This document shows positions 9,495 through 21,689 of a stretch of 64,000 bases of DNA, piece after piece. The stretch comes from Psococerastis gibbosa. Its lineage: Eukaryota; Arthropoda; Insecta; Psocodea; Psocidae. Where the stretch lies: contig OZ020487.1 in the NCBI GenBank assembly GCA_963971405.1, positions 9,335,344 to 9,399,343 on the forward strand. Reading direction: 5' to 3'. The notes below the pieces were generated by a model that worked only from the letters and a program-made list of their open reading frames with translations, had not been told where the DNA came from and ran no database searches. The first letter of the stretch is position 1. Each line of letters begins with the position of its first letter. The position numbers and the translations under genes were made by a program.

Positions 9495-11936
9495 ATGAGT
9501 ATGACTGAAGAATACTGTGACATGCTTTCACTAAAGGGTTTCCTGATGGGAATAAGTAGTAATTTTACACGTGAGGCATTTCTTGTGGACCATTGGGTGA
9601 AATCCTGTCTGGACCATGTGTTTATCAGGTTTATTCACCAAAAGTCCCGAGCCGATACATATGCTATCCGAAATATGGTGGCTGATCACTTCACGGTTGG
9701 GGCCACTCTAAAGTTTCCTCTACATTGCTCTTCTAGCCAGGATGACCAGGCCTCTTGTACCATATTTGATAGACAAAAATTTGATGATATTCTAAAGGCT
9801 AGTGAACAAGATCTTGGATCGTTATTACTCTCTAATGACTGCTTATATATTTATGACTAACTACATTCTACTCTTTCTAAGTGTAAACAAGCATCGCAAA
9901 AATCTGTTACCTTTAAAGGGAGAAGGTACACGCCTAGGAAAGATTGGATGACTAAAGAATTATTAGATAAATTGCAGGAAAGAGATGTTATGGCTAAATT
10001 AAATTTATCTGATCCCCATCAGAGAGAATTGTATAACAAATTTAGAAACCAAGTAACAAAGGAAATTAGGAAGGCTAAGGCTGCCTTTTATAGAGAAAAA
10101 TTTACTTCGGTGAAAAACAGCATCAAGGATACTGAAAATGAAATTAATAAAATAAGAGGAAAAAACCCTAGACAAGACACAGATACCTTTATTGAAAAAT
10201 TTTTTTTGAGGGATGATACGTCTCTTAGTCAAATCGCCAATCATTTCTGCGAAACATTTTCTAGTGGTGTTAACGGTATAATTCATGAGTGTCATGTTGA
10301 TACCCTTCCTGAATCCGATTTAGTTGCAAATATACTTTCCTCAAGGTTTGAAATTGTAGATCATATAAGCAAAGACGAAATTAAAAAAATTTTGAACAAC
10401 ATGAAAAAAAATCGGAGCGCCGGGATGGATGGTATTTGCCTTAGCGATATATTAAGAAATATTAATATTCTCTTACCTGTTATTACGAAATTTGTTAATG
10501 CCAGTCTAAATACTGGTATTATCCCGGACACCCTTAAAACTGCAATTGTAATGCCAATTTTTAAAAGTGCGCCCGAAATAACTACTCAATTTATCGACCT
10601 ATTTCTATTTTGTGTTGTTTGGAAAAACTACTTGAAAAAGTAATAGCTTCAAGATTAACAATTTAGTTCGAGTCAAACAATATCATCCCTCGTGAGCAAT
10701 TCGGTTTCAGGAAAGGGTTGTCTACAAATCACCTTTTGCAAGAATTTGCAAACTATTTCAACGGTAACCTGAACAGAAATTTCTTTGTATTAGTAATTTA
10801 TGTGGATTTAGAAAAAGCATTTGACACACTGAACTTCAACGGCATTATAACGGAACTATTCAACATCGGAGTCAGTTCTAAACTGACAAACTGGTTTTAA
10901 AATTATTTTAAAGACAGAAAATTGGTTGTAAAATTAAAGAATTTTTTGAGTACAGCAGCTAAACAGCAATCAGGTGTGCCCCAGGGTTCAATTTTAGGTC
11001 CACTTCTCTATTTAATCTTCGTGCGGTCTATGGCGAATATATTTAAACATTGTAAAATTCTTCAATTTGCTGACGACACCGTCATTATGACGCAATGCAA
11101 AGATATTGATGAAGTGTTAAAAGTATTAAATGCTGAATTTTATTGTTTTCTTCAGTGGGCGCATGATCATGGCCTAATATTAAATGAAAAGAAAACCAAT
11201 GTAATGGTGATTCGTCCACCGAAAGTTGATTATGTGAATATAAAAATTAAATTTCATGACCAGAGGTGTCTGCATCTAAATCAAAAGAAATCGTTTGATT
11301 CCATAACTTGCATGTGTAACGACGTTGAACCAAGTTAATGTACAGACATACTTAGGGATTGTTATTGATGATCGCTTTAAGTGGTCTCACCATGTTGAAT
11401 TTATATATAGAAAATTGCGATCTTGTGTTTTTGCTGTGTCGTGTCTTAGAGGCACCAACAAAAAAATTCAGCTGATCGCTTACCGAGCTCTAGTTGAGTC
11501 AATTTTGAGGTACGGAATAGTAGCTTGGGGCTCGGCAGCCGAATGTTATACCAAGAGAATTAGGAACCTGCAGGTCTCTCTCTTAAAAACAATTGACAAT
11601 AATCTACACTGTGAAACAAACAGCAATTTTTTCTTTAAGAAATATCGTGTATTGCCTATAACTTTATTACATACTCAAGCCATTTTATTGTTGAATTATT
11701 TTAACTCAAAATATAAGACCATAAATCCTTCTAGGTACAGTCGCAGAGCTGGAACAACCTACAAACATTATATTGAGCTGCCTCATAATAATATGTATGG
11801 CTATCATGAGCTTAAGGTGGCAATTCCCCGAGTATTTAATTTGATTCCCGTCAGTCTTCTAGAGTTGGATAGCTACAATGCTGTTAAGCGAAATCTAGGG
11901 GACTGGCTGATAAATTGTTTAAATGATGGCGATTAA
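9495..11936 (+). pseudogene. LINE B: endonuclease C-terminus plus reverse transcriptase, degenerate
   Basis: A 5'-truncated non-LTR element. Bases 9495-9860 encode the C-terminal part of an AP-type endonuclease (SCLDHVFIR, then ADHFTV). After one nonsense codon (TAA 9858-9860) the same frame continues into a linker and reverse transcriptase (9948-10643, with RSAGMDGICLSDIL). A frameshift lies in the block that should read as an NYRPIS-type motif near 10580-10700. Bases 10718-11338 carry VYVDLEKAFDTLNF-like motif A, QSGVPQGSILGPLLY (motif B) and the catalytic FADD (motif C), with a nonsense codon at 10898-10900. A second frameshift near 11300 precedes the C-terminal part at 11325-11936 (YLGIVIDDRFKWSHHVEFI, RYGIVAWGSA). 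It is dead but retains all catalytic blocks. Confidence 0.9.
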
Positions 11937-12260
11937 TTCTTTTGATTTATTTTTATTTTATTTTATACAGGATAATGTAAGGTAACTTTAACTTATTTAA
12001 CATTAACTAACTATATAACTGTATTATTATTATTTTATTTACACTTGTAATAATGTAGTTCGTACTCCCCATAATAACTGTTTGTCGTCTTTTGGCAAAT
12101 CCTGCCACAAGCCTCCCTTATGGGGCTTACATGCAGTATTCCGGTAAAAACGATTATTTCCTTTAATGTTGTATTGTATTCTTTCTATTCTATTCTATTA
12201 AATGCTCCCAGTGCTGGGGGTACCGGCTGGGGAAAAAAAAAATTATTATTATAACCAGCT
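11937..12260 (+). mobile_element. LINE B 3' UTR with ATT-type tail
   Basis: Non-coding 3' region with the terminal block TGGGGGTACCGGCTGGGG, an A-run and ATTATTATTATAA at about 12230-12255, which is the likely end of the element. Confidence 0.7.
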
Positions 12261-12775
12261 CAATTAATCTCTGTTGACAAACAATTTGTTATTTTAATTT
12301 TTAATTCGTTCTCATTCTTGTAATTTACATTCATTAGGGCTTATTTACGATAATTTACATCTATTCCCGGATAAATTATTTTTTTCCGTTGGTACTGGGG
12401 CTGCTAGTTCTCTGCCCTATTATGGTGTAGGCCTATTAGGATTAACGTAACACCGTGGTTTATATAATACCGGTTTTTTTTTTAAATACCGCTTAGTAAG
12501 GTGTCACGTGACAGTGTTAAAATTCAAATTAATAAATTATTGGAATAGAAGAGAATGGTTGCATCGTTGTAGTCCTACAATTGAAGGGAATATGAATAAA
12601 CATTAAAATGTACCCGTAGAATTTTTAAATATAATAAGAATTTTAATTCATGTGTTATCTGAATGGGAGAAAAAATTGATAACTCACCCAAAATATAGAT
12701 AAGAATTAATTTATGAATTTGAATTTCCCGCTCATTTTGTACTAATTTGTTTAAAACCATTGAATAAACCCCAGT
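12261..12775. other. AT-rich DNA without recognisable genes
   Basis: No conserved frame or repeat recognised. Confidence 0.4.
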
Positions 12776-12950
12776 GTTACGTTAATCCCAAATCGCCATA
12801 ATAAGGTTGCTGCCAGTCTACAATGGCGATTAGTATTACCTTATTCTTGGGGTTAAAAATGTAAACAAAACAAATTATCTTGTTTACAGTTTTAATACCA
12901 GGTTATATGATTCAGGTAATATAATCGCCATTGTAGGCCCGCTGGTCCTC
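12776..12950. repeat. Dispersed repeat with AAATCGCCAT and GGGGTTAAAAATGTAAAC landmarks
   Basis: Shares short blocks (AATCGCCAT, a TTTTAACCCC/GGGGTTAAAA core, TTGTTTAC, GGCCCGC) with about 25270-25400 and 26960-27125. AATCGCCAT occurs twice in opposite orientations here, so the unit is partly palindromic. Class unknown. Confidence 0.45.
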
Positions 12951-13029
12951 CGTGTGCACATACATGGCTCTACAAGCAAAATAAACTATTATCACCCTAA
13001 TAATGTTCAACCATAGCAATAGTACAGTA

Positions 13030-13205
13030 CGTTTCTGCCTGCGTAATGGTTTGACATAGACGTTTGGGTTTTACCCCTGTCAGACTCAAGGCGTTCGCGG
13101 TAACCACTCCTTACCTCCCTCCCCCCTCCCGCCCCGCCTCTGGCTATTTGCAAGCTTCTCGCGCGACACCTTCCGCTGTCGTGTTGTCGTCGGAATTTCA
13201 AACAT
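13030..13205. other. GC- and CpG-rich patch
   Basis: CpG-dense DNA (CGTTCGCGG, TTCTCGCGCGACACC, TGTCGTCGG) in an otherwise AT-rich region. It could be an unmethylated promoter or a piece of a GC-rich element. No initiator or coding frame supports a gene. Confidence 0.35.
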
Positions 13206-13394
13206 TGTATTGTCATCCTACCCGCATCCTCTAATTCATAGCACCTGAATTATCAGAATTTGTATTATAAAATTATGCGAATAGAGAAGTTTGTTGATGA
13301 AGCAAGTTAACAGAATCCTGGCTGATAGACCGTGGTCCTTTTACTATACTAACCCACCGAGATACATGCTTTGAAATCTCATTAGTACTTACTC

Positions 13395-13690
13395 CTTGGC
13401 GCGACGGCCCGTGAAGGGCCTTAGCCTGTTCTGCCACACCGCGCCAGCCTGCGCGGACCTGCGCTCTCCTTCGCCAGTCTTCGACGCCAAGGGTCGCCAG
13501 ATCCACCTCGACGTCGTTCAGCCATCGCATCCGTGTTCGTCCCACTCGTCTTCTCCCTTGGGGCACCATGGGTAAGGCTGCTCTTGTAGCCCTATTGTCT
13601 GGCATTCGTTCCATGTGCCCTAGCCACCTGATGTGGTCTCTCTTGATTTCGGCTACTATCGTAGAGCTCGTCATTTCTGCGGATACACCA
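13395..13690 (-). pseudogene. LINE reverse transcriptase C-terminal tail
   Basis: The minus-strand frame encodes a characteristic tail found at the end of many insect endonuclease-reverse transcriptases: VAEIKRDHIRWLGHMERM, then GRRRVGRTRMRWLNDVEVDL and WRRRAQVRAGWRGVAEQAKA, ending near the GPSRQG residues. The segment is uninterrupted but lacks any catalytic motif, so it is a 5'-truncated relic. Its high GC and arginine-rich composition contrast with the flanks. Confidence 0.85.
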
Positions 13691-15677
13691 CTGAAGATTT
13701 TGACCACAGATGTTAAGGCCAAACCGGAGGGGGTCACGTGACTGGCCTGGAAATGACTTTGCAGGGGGTTCCTAATACACGTTTTAAACCGCAGGGGCAT
13801 AGTAATAATCGATAGAAGGGACAAGTATACGCGTAGACATGCTTACGCCATGCAATTGTACAAAAATTACTATTACTATAGGGCTCAAATTCGTGCATGA
13901 AGCATTTAAAAACATACCTCTTAGAACATTTTTACGTGCCCCACAGGGAAGAGAACCTCCAACTTTTGTCATTACATGCTTACAATTGACAATATGAACA
14001 CTTAATTTGACACTGAAGCGCCAGCAATATGTAAAACTGCAATTACTTGAAATAGTAAAACTTGAAATACAGAACAGGTACGCGACGCGGGGTTTTGTTT
14101 ATAAAATGGATATTTAACCATCCCGTGGCTACAGACCGTTATCAATATGGCTGTGTAGCCTGCATAAGATAAGTACGCAATTCGGCGGGAAAATAGCCTG
14201 CACAAGCTAACTACTAAACTACAGAGTTTTTGACCGGGTCCAGGTATCCGCTTTGCTATGCTGCAGTGTGTAAGACTTCGATATTTTTTTCGTTGGTACT
14301 TATCTCTGATGCTCAATGTTCAAGGTCAAAAGTCTCCGGTTTGACCTTAACAAAACATATGGAAGTATGCCTTCAGATCGCCCCTGATCGATCAGCTCGG
14401 ATTCCACTGCTTCATTATTTGCTGATTCCAGGAAAGCGCTTGTAATTATGGACAAGTTTGTGTTTCATTATTGATTAAGAACGTCTGAATAATGTATGTA
14501 TGGTACGGAGTCTGTGAAAGGCTCCGTAAAAAGTCATTCCGGGGAAAAATGGGGTTTTTCCCAAGTGTCGAATCCATTGCTACTAGGGACAAATGGAACT
14601 TCCACTACTCGTTAATTTTCACAGTAAACGTTGATTGCAGAACTAACTTATTATTTAGGAATTAGTCGAAAGATGAAATGTTCCACATCATTTGGGTGTA
14701 TTATTATTATTTGTATGCGGTGATCATTAACAATGATTAGCCACATTTACGATATCGGTACCTTAATTCGCAATCCAGATAAATCCAAAATTGGCGAAAA
14801 TGAGATATTTATGTCCACGTGTTCGGTATAAAATTGACTTTCGATTGGCAAAACACGTTTCAAGAAAAATGTATTTGCGTATTTATAGCTGATATAGGAA
14901 ATGTAGAGAATTCAATGAGTTAAATTGTAGCACTCCTTTAGTGTTTTATTATTTTATTCTATTCCTCTACTTGAAATACATAGCTAACCCATCTAGACTG
15001 TATCTAATTCAACATAGCTATAGAAAATGGGATTTTGATAAACTTGTTCCTTTTTATTTCATAACCTACACTTTATTGTTATGCCTTGAAAATTAATTGT
15101 CAAACTTATTTATATTTGGTGTAAACCCATTCAATTTTGGAGGGTTCATGACCCCTAGTTTCCCCCCCCCCCCGCCCCCGTCTCTCTGTATCCACTCTTA
15201 ATGACTATAGTACTTATAGTACTTAGTTAAACCAAATGACGAATTTAATCTCAAAATGTCCAACTGGAAATTCACTAAATGTTGATTAAGCGGCTGTAAA
15301 TTTCGTTTTTTTTTTAATTTCACAGAAGCAATCCTTCTCACTTTGTGAAAACTGTCACTCGTCACGCCTCAACGCAATAAAAACCACAGTGACGAATGAG
15401 CCCATCCGTTACCGCAATGTATTGCTGCTTTTCACTCCATTGCATTAGTAGATGTAAAATGGGGGTTGTGGTGACCTTCAGAGGGTGATGAAAGCCTTTT
15501 CCGAAAGACTGAGTAGTAGGGCAGATAGACACTATTACATGCATACTGGGGTTTCCTACAATGTTGTACCCATTTGTTATTGCAATGCATTACAACCAGC
15601 CTACTTTTGACTCCATTGTATTAGTAGTTATAAATTGGAGGTTGTAGACTCCCGTCTGAGGCTTTTGGAAGACTTTT
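13691..15677. other. No gene; possible PLE terminal remnant near 14365-14435
   Basis: Mostly AT-rich and featureless. The stretch around GGATTCCACTGCTTCATTA near 14399-14418 resembles the PLE terminal block GGATTCTACTGCTTCATCA at about 35270 and 38738. The match is short. Confidence 0.35.
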
Positions 15678-16543
15678 TGCTTTCCAATTTATACGTGGTA
15701 TAAGGAAAGCTTTGTGATGGTCCAAATTTTCGATTCCGAGATTTCAACGGATTTACACGTTTTGAGGTCCCAGGAACCCAAAAAAGTGTTTTTTACGAAA
15801 TGTATGTCTGTCGCTCTGTCTGTCGCTCTGTCTGTCTGTCTGTCTGTCTGTGCGTCGATTTCAGGGCAAACTACTCTGTCAATTTTGATGAAATTCGGCA
15901 TGTAGGTTCACAAAAATCATACCTCGAGACCATTTTTTTTATTTAGGGCTATCTCAGTTTGGGGGGTTCAATTTTCAAAAATTCTCCCAAAATACTCCCA
16001 AAAAACGTATAAAAAAATTATTTCTCAAAAACGGCTACAACGATTCCTTTTAAATTCACATATATTGTAGTCGTTATTAATGTTGACAAAATGCGGGGGG
16101 TCGCTTGCCCCTTGATAGTTTGCTTCTGGGGGTAAAAAAATAAAAATAACTAAATTTTAATGAAAAATGACTAAAAAATAATTTTTCTGTGAAACCTTTC
16201 CATCGATGATTTCTACCTTCAGGCATGTTTTAGGTGTTAAATTGAGTAACGAAACCGGACAGAATGCTTTCCCAAAAAACTATTTGGTTTTGTGCAAAAA
16301 AAATGTTTTGAAAAAATGATAAAAAATTCACGGTCAAATGCATTGCGTGCCCTGCCATTATTGCTGGGTGGTAATTTGTTGGTCTGATATATCTAGAATT
16401 TGCCTCACCTCCAGTGACGTCAGGTGGACCCCCCCCCCCCCCCCCCCCCGAGATGCCCGAAATTATTTACCATGGAATTACTCATTTTCTCTAGCTACTA
16501 CTTGATAAATTGGAAGGCATGTTCGAGTAAACTCGGACCGGTT
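15678..16543 (+). mobile_element. TCTG element, near-complete copy 2
   Basis: Collinear with 6552-7428 from GCTTTCCAATTTATACG to ACTCGGACCGGTTC, including the TCTG/TCGCTCTG microsatellite at about 15808-15852 and the CCAGTGACGTCAGGTGGAC block followed by a poly-C run. Frames on both strands across the microsatellite are shadows. Confidence 0.8.
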
Positions 16544-16934
16544 CTTGTATAACATTTCAATCGGGAAGCAGAGTAGTAGGTTCTAGCATATCCATTAGCT
16601 TAAAGACTCCCGCTAGAGGGTGACGAAAGGCTTTTTCGAAAGACCTAATATAGCAGGGTAGAATAGTAGATAAACATTATTGCATGTCAATTGGCTGATG
16701 CCTTATGGACTATGGTATGACATTGTGCCCTTCAGTTACCGCAATGTATTACAACCATTAGCGACAGCGCACCCAAGAAGGGCCTGATCATAATATGACA
16801 CTCAGCTGCTGCCGATTAGGTTCATATCGTATACTGTTGCCACACGGTTCATTAACCGAAATTAAAGGACTTAAAATATGGACTAGGCAGGATTTGACGC
16901 TAAATAATTGTATTGCTGCGGTGCTAATATGTCC

Positions 16935-17150
16935 CGAAGTACCTTTTTATGAACCTACCCTATTTATGTTCAATGCCAACGCCACCATGGATTTCGGATA
17001 TTATTTGTATTTTTTGGCCACTGACAAACTGGTACACGTCCTCGATGTCAACCTACACCGGCTACAAGACATAAGGGGCAAGCTGAGACAAGCTTACCAT
17101 TGACGCAATGAAACAGGCGAAATCATGACCTAACCAAGTACAGATATGAG
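16935..17150 (+). mobile_element. Repeat family II copy
   Basis: Contains the family landmarks TTCAATGCCAACGCCACCATGG, GTCAACCTACACCGGC, GACAAGCTTACC in diverged form and the terminal CTAACCAAGTACAGATATGAG. No target duplication identified. Confidence 0.6.
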
Positions 17151-17224
17151 TCTCATGCTGGTACTAACTTGTCTAACTAAAACGAATCTTGTCAAAGAGC
17201 ATATAAAAAGAGGACTTAGCGAAA

Positions 17225-17445
17225 TCTGTACTCGCGGGCGTGTGGTCCAGCAGTTAAGGCGGCAATTCCACCGACCTCGTTTTGAACCGTGAGTTCGACA
17301 TTAACGTGGTAGCAGACATTAAAGACAGTCTAAAAATGTCCCAACCACGTCAATGTCACGCTCACGGTGCAAAATGAAGTCGGTGGAATTGCCGCCTAAG
17401 ACGATCGACCGTAGATCGTGGGTTCGAATCCCGACAAGTCCTGAT
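17225..17445 (+). mobile_element. SINE family IV (tRNA-like head) split by a PIF-type MITE
   Basis: The left piece (17230-17257) contains the box-A-like GTGTGGTCCAGCAGTTAA. The right piece (17400-17443) contains GATCGTGGGTTCGAATCCCG, a perfect box B. Removing the insert and one TAA gives the same order as the uninterrupted copies at 32279-32350 and 32603-32674. Confidence 0.8.
17258..17396. mobile_element. PIF/Harbinger-type MITE with TAA target duplication
   Basis: 139-bp element with terminal inverted repeats GGCGGCAATTCCACCGAC and its complement, flanked by TAA (17255-17257 and 17397-17399). The interior carries ACGTGGTAGCAGACATT. 3-bp TWA target duplications and GGC-starting inverted repeats are the hallmark of PIF/Harbinger elements. 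The surrounding SINE confirms the exact empty site. Confidence 0.85.
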
Positions 17446-17595
17446 TTTTATATAGTATAATGCAGTACTGTATTATGTAATGCTACAAAATACACGGTTC
17501 ATTGGTTGAAAATCACTAAATTCGACAAACAAATTCACCTGATTAGTCGTCTTACCTTAACCTGAAAGCATAATACGCAGCAGACGATTGTCAAC

Positions 17596-17715
17596 CAAGG
17601 GTGGATTCAGCGGAAAATTTAGGAGAAATCGTTTTTGTAAAAAATATTTTTACTATCTTATGAATATTAGGGGGAAGTCATAACCCCCGTGACCTCCCCA
17701 GTGGATCCGCCATTT
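17596..17715. mobile_element. hAT-type MITE, 8-bp target duplication
   Basis: 120 bp with imperfect terminal repeats (CAAGGGTGGATTCA; other end reads AAATGGCGGATCCA), flanked by the 8-bp direct repeat TTGTCAAC at 17588-17595 and 17716-17723. Same terminal type as 24549-24732 and 38466-38642. Confidence 0.75.
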
Positions 17716-18109
17716 TTGTCAACCGAATTTCGTTATCTGTCGGTTGACCTGAGTCGCTCTAAATATCTATAGGGATAAGGGAAGATTTTCCACCCTAGCC
17801 GCCACCACGAAGAAAAGCTCAGCATCGGTGAGTTCCGTATTTCGCCGCTAGAGAGCAGCTTAAGTCCCAGATATCTCCTTTGTTAGCACCGTTTTTAACT
17901 ATTAATAATTAATACAAATACAATTATTGTATTTGTATTGTAATGGATTCCCTTTGTACGATTAGGCACAGGCGCAGATACTTACCTAATATATATTTTT
18001 TTTTATGCTTTATTGACTCACCCCTTTTCTATTATATAGAGGATGACTATTTTGCAATTATTAATTTTTGTTCTTTTTTTATTTTTATTTTTATAAAAGA
18101 TTATTCGTG

Positions 18110-18262
18110 CGCAAACAAACAATTCAATGAATGTATCCGAATAACCACTACAGTCACCTCTAATAATACCTGTGTTGAGTTACGGCAGGTCAGCGATCGC
18201 TTGATGTGATGTAGAGACTCGCACAAGTACGAACAAGCTACCACTATCCATCGAAGGCCATT
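18110..18262 (-). mobile_element. SINE family I copy
   Basis: Minus-orientation copy with AAACAATTCAATGAATGTATC, GAGACTCGCACAAGTACG and a box-A-like end near CTACCACTATCCATCGAAG. Confidence 0.7.
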
Positions 18263-19305
18263 GTAATTCTGGGGAAACTTTCATTTTCATTGCATTTCAC
18301 TTCCCTTATTTACGTCAATATTTGAAATAAAATTTTAACATCCTTAGTACCAATACTTATCTTATTAACCAACGACGCAATGGGTAGGTGGAGATTTTAA
18401 GAAGCGTTTGGTAAATTACTTGTACAATAACTATTCGAGTCCTGGGAACCTCTGAATTAATTGTATCACTTTACTATGTTATCCGAGGGCTTCGGAATCC
18501 ACTATAACACAGAGGTATGCGTTATTATTATTTATGGTTGTAGCCTGTAGGAATTTCTTGGTGACTTTTCGACCAAAATATGAAAACACTAGCTGACAGC
18601 CGGTGACAAACAGTTCTCTCCTCGATGTCAACCTAAACCGACTGTAAGTGCCATTGGGCAAGCTCAGACATGCTTACTATTTACATTGTTACAGGCGTTT
18701 AGCTTAACTTAACCAAGTACGCGAAAAAGTCACTACTGATACGAGAATACTCTATTTCAATCATTTTCATAAGTAGTACTTTAGAAATATTGATATCCTT
18801 TAATGTGGTACTTTTTATCAAAATTTTCAATGTAAGAAAATGTATTCCTCTCCAGATTTCTTTTGTGAAATTCGGTACACATTGTTTGTCCTTTTCAAGT
18901 AAAGTAGGCTACTTATTTTAAAGTTTATCGGACGTACATCAAACGAACCCTAGTTTACAGCACTATTCAATAGATATGAGCAATCCTGACTACATAAAAT
19001 AAATAATTGAACATGACAAAATGTCCGCCTTATTTCCACAAGAAAATAGCTAGGTTTAGACATCAAAAAAGATACCTACCTACCATACTACAAAGAACAT
19101 CCAAAGCAACCCCTTGCGGTCCATTAGGCTTTAAGCTCTATACATGCAACATTTGAAGCATTCTCCTTTGAACCTTATTCAACCTTTTCTATTGTAAAAT
19201 TTTGAAGAATTTCCTTTCTTATTTCCTGACGCAAATGATGAAATGTTATAATGGTGCGTCAGTCAAAGTAGACATAATAATAATAATGTCCTTAAGGACG
19301 TTTTA
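18263..19305. other. No gene; repeat II fragment at 18600-18735
   Basis: A plus-orientation fragment of repeat family II (CCTCGATGTCAACC, then TTAACTTAACCAAGTACG) lies at about 18612-18725. The rest is AT-rich and unrecognised. Confidence 0.45.
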
Positions 19306-19308
19306 TTA

Positions 19309-19620
19309 AGGCGGGGATTCCACCCACCACTAAGTGCAAAACACACATACGGTGACGTGGTATCAGATATCATTAATAAAGGCGGGGTTTCCACCGACCT
19401 CTCATTGCAGAATGCAAATGACATTGACGGAAATTTGAATTTTTCTTTTTATAGAAATCTATTAAAATGTTTGCACTTAACATATCCCATGAAGCCATTT
19501 TTTAATTTTAGTTTGTTTGTTTGTGATTTTACTCTATGATCATTGATCAATTTTAACAATTTTATGCTACCACGTCACCGTATGTGAATTTTGCACTTAG
19601 AAGTCGGTGGAATAAGCGCC
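19309..19620. mobile_element. PIF-type MITE, long palindromic family
   Basis: Ends are GGCGGGGATTCCACC and GGTGGAATAAGCGCC, flanked by TAA at 19306-19308 and 19621-19623. The interior matches the long-family copies at 19908-20292 and 28091-28472 (GACATTGACGGAAAT, TGATCATTGATCAATTTTAA). A second internal GGCGGGGTTTCCACCGACCTC at about 19381 indicates a composite or nested structure. Confidence 0.75.
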
Positions 19621-19629
19621 TAACCTAGG

Positions 19630-19785
19630 CCTACTTACATTGGTCCCTTGTCCAATGCCAACGACCCCATGGATTTCGGACTTTATTTATCTACAAGAGA
19701 TAATGGACAAACTGTGACAAGCTTACCATTGACGCAATGTAACAAACGAAAGCATGACTTAACCAAGTACAGATGCGGGTATTTT
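19630..19785 (+). mobile_element. Repeat family II fragment
   Basis: Contains CCAATGCCAACGACCCCATGG, GACAAACTGTGACAAGCTTA and CTTAACCAAGTACAGATGCG, collinear with 3778-4061 on the opposite strand. Confidence 0.6.
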
Positions 19786-19907
19786 TTGTCTTTATTAATA
19801 TAACAAATTATTTATTTACTTAATTTACTTTTTCCACACCTTCTCACCGACGGGGATTGGCGGTACGACACTGGCGTCTGTTTACTCTAGGGTGTCCTGG
19901 TGTGTAA

Positions 19908-20292
19908 GGCGCCCATTCCACCGACCGGCTAGAGCTATTTACAAAAACGGTGACGTGGTAGCAGACATTCAAGACTTAGGTGACGTTTCCACCGACCTCG
20001 CATTGCAGAATGCAAATGACATTGACGGAAATTAGAATTTTTCTTTTTATAGAAATCTATTAAAATGTTTGTACTTAACATATCCCATGACGCCATTTTT
20101 TAATTTTAGTTTTGTTTGTTTGTGATTTTACTGTATGATCATTGATCAATTTTAACTATGGCATAGAGGAAAATAAACATTTCCGTCAATTCTGCAATGC
20201 GAGGTCAGTGGAAACCCCGCCTATGTCTTGAATGTCTGCTACCACGTCACCGTTTTTGTAAATAGCCCTAGCCGGTCGGTGGAATGGGTGCC
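19908..20292. mobile_element. PIF-type MITE, 385 bp, TAA target duplication
   Basis: Terminal repeats GGCGCCCATTCCACCGACCG and CGGTCGGTGGAATGGGTGCC, flanked by TAA (19905-19907, 20293-20295). Inner repeated blocks GGTGACGTGGTAGCAGACAT and TTTCCACCGACCTCGCATTG appear on both arms, so most of the element can fold into a stem of about 150 bp. No coding capacity. Confidence 0.85.
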
Positions 20293-20295
20293 TAA

Positions 20296-21364
20296 GTGTG
20301 AGTTGGTCTTTACCTGCTTGGATCTAATTTATATTATTGCTCTCATTTTTATACGTAAGCTTAGTAGGCTTACCCAAGTACATACAGCTACAAGTCTCAA
20401 GGTAGATATACTAAATTTGGGCCCTTCTACGCGAAGTGATAATTTACCGGGTGTATTAAAAAAAAAAAAAACGTTGTTCAATTGTCCCTATTTTTGCATA
20501 TTTAGTCTTTAATAAACATGTACTATATACATTTCATACTAGTCAAGCTTAAGAAAATTTCATTAATTGCATTTTTTAACAAAAAATGACTGTGGCTACA
20601 TTCTATGGATTTAGAAGTTAACAGACAGAAAATTCTGTGACAACCCTCTTCAACGTAATGCCTTGCGATATGGACTTAAGAAAACGCTGTAACATGGCAT
20701 TATTGTATTGAATTATTATATTATTATATATTATATTAATACAATCATTTACTTGTGGTGATTATCCATGATTCAGCAAATTACCGCTTCTGCAGAAGAA
20801 AGATAACAGTTAGATTAATAAAGGGAATTCGGATCAACCAGTAACTGAAAAAAGAATGAAACATTGTATTCTATTATAGGAATTTAAAATGTGCTTGCAT
20901 TGAAATGGTCACAGTATTTTGAGACATCCTTCATTGGATGGTCGAACAGTATTCAAATTAGAATAAGGCTCATTATCCCAGATCATTGCAGTGCTTAGGT
21001 AGTGTGTTAAACTAAACGTAGTACCATTGTTACGGTCATATACCGTAGCATATAAAGAGGCAGGATTGGAAATCGGAGTGAACCTAGGAACGACCCTGAG
21101 GAGTAGCTAGGGTGGGCCACCAGCCACTCAGGGTCTATATCTGTATGTTTAATATGTTTAGCTTATAAGGTAGTATAGTTTATAAATAGTGTTTTTGTGT
21201 ATTCTGTTTTACTGTTTGTACCCTGTCTTTAATTTGTATTTATTATATCGTGAGCTCTCGCATAGGAAACACGGGTATTTTCATTGCCAGCAACCCAGCA
21301 GTAGTTTTCCCCAACCGGCCAGGCTGCCACAGCCTCTTCAACAACCATAGTATAGTATATTGAA
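20296..21364. other. No gene seen
   Basis: AT-rich DNA; nothing recognised on either strand. Confidence 0.4.
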
Positions 21365-21372
21365 ACTATATG

Positions 21373-21657
21373 CAGGCGCGGATCTAGAATGAGACCAAGG
21401 AGGGGGTTAAGATTAAATTTCTATTTTTTTTTTTAAATAGGGCTGATATATTGGGGTTTTACGTATACTCAGAGCAATATGGGTTCTATATTATAGGTAA
21501 TTAATACAATCGAGCACAAGGGGGGCCCGGGGGTCTCTCCCGGGAGAAAAATTGTGAAAAAATAGGACTGAAATAGTGGGGTTTTACGCATTTTGAGGAA
21601 CCTTTTGGGGGGGGCTATAGCCCCCATATCCCCCCTCCCCCCGTAGATCCGCGCCTG
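21373..21657. mobile_element. hAT-type MITE with CAGGCGCGGATCTA ends
   Basis: 285 bp with perfect 14-bp terminal inverted repeats (CAGGCGCGGATCTA), flanked by an 8-bp duplication with one mismatch (ACTATATG at 21365-21372; ACTATATT at 21658-21665). The interior has CCCGGGGGTCTCTCCCGGG and poly-G/C runs. Same family as 24758-24986 in opposite orientation. Confidence 0.85.
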
Positions 21658-21689
21658 ACTATATTGGTAAATTTTTTGTTCTCCCTAAT

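Noticed and set aside
19305..20295. CRISPR-like array from recurring GGCGGGGATTCCACC units
   Set aside because: The repeats are inverted termini of MITEs with target duplications, not regularly spaced direct repeats, and the genome is eukaryotic.
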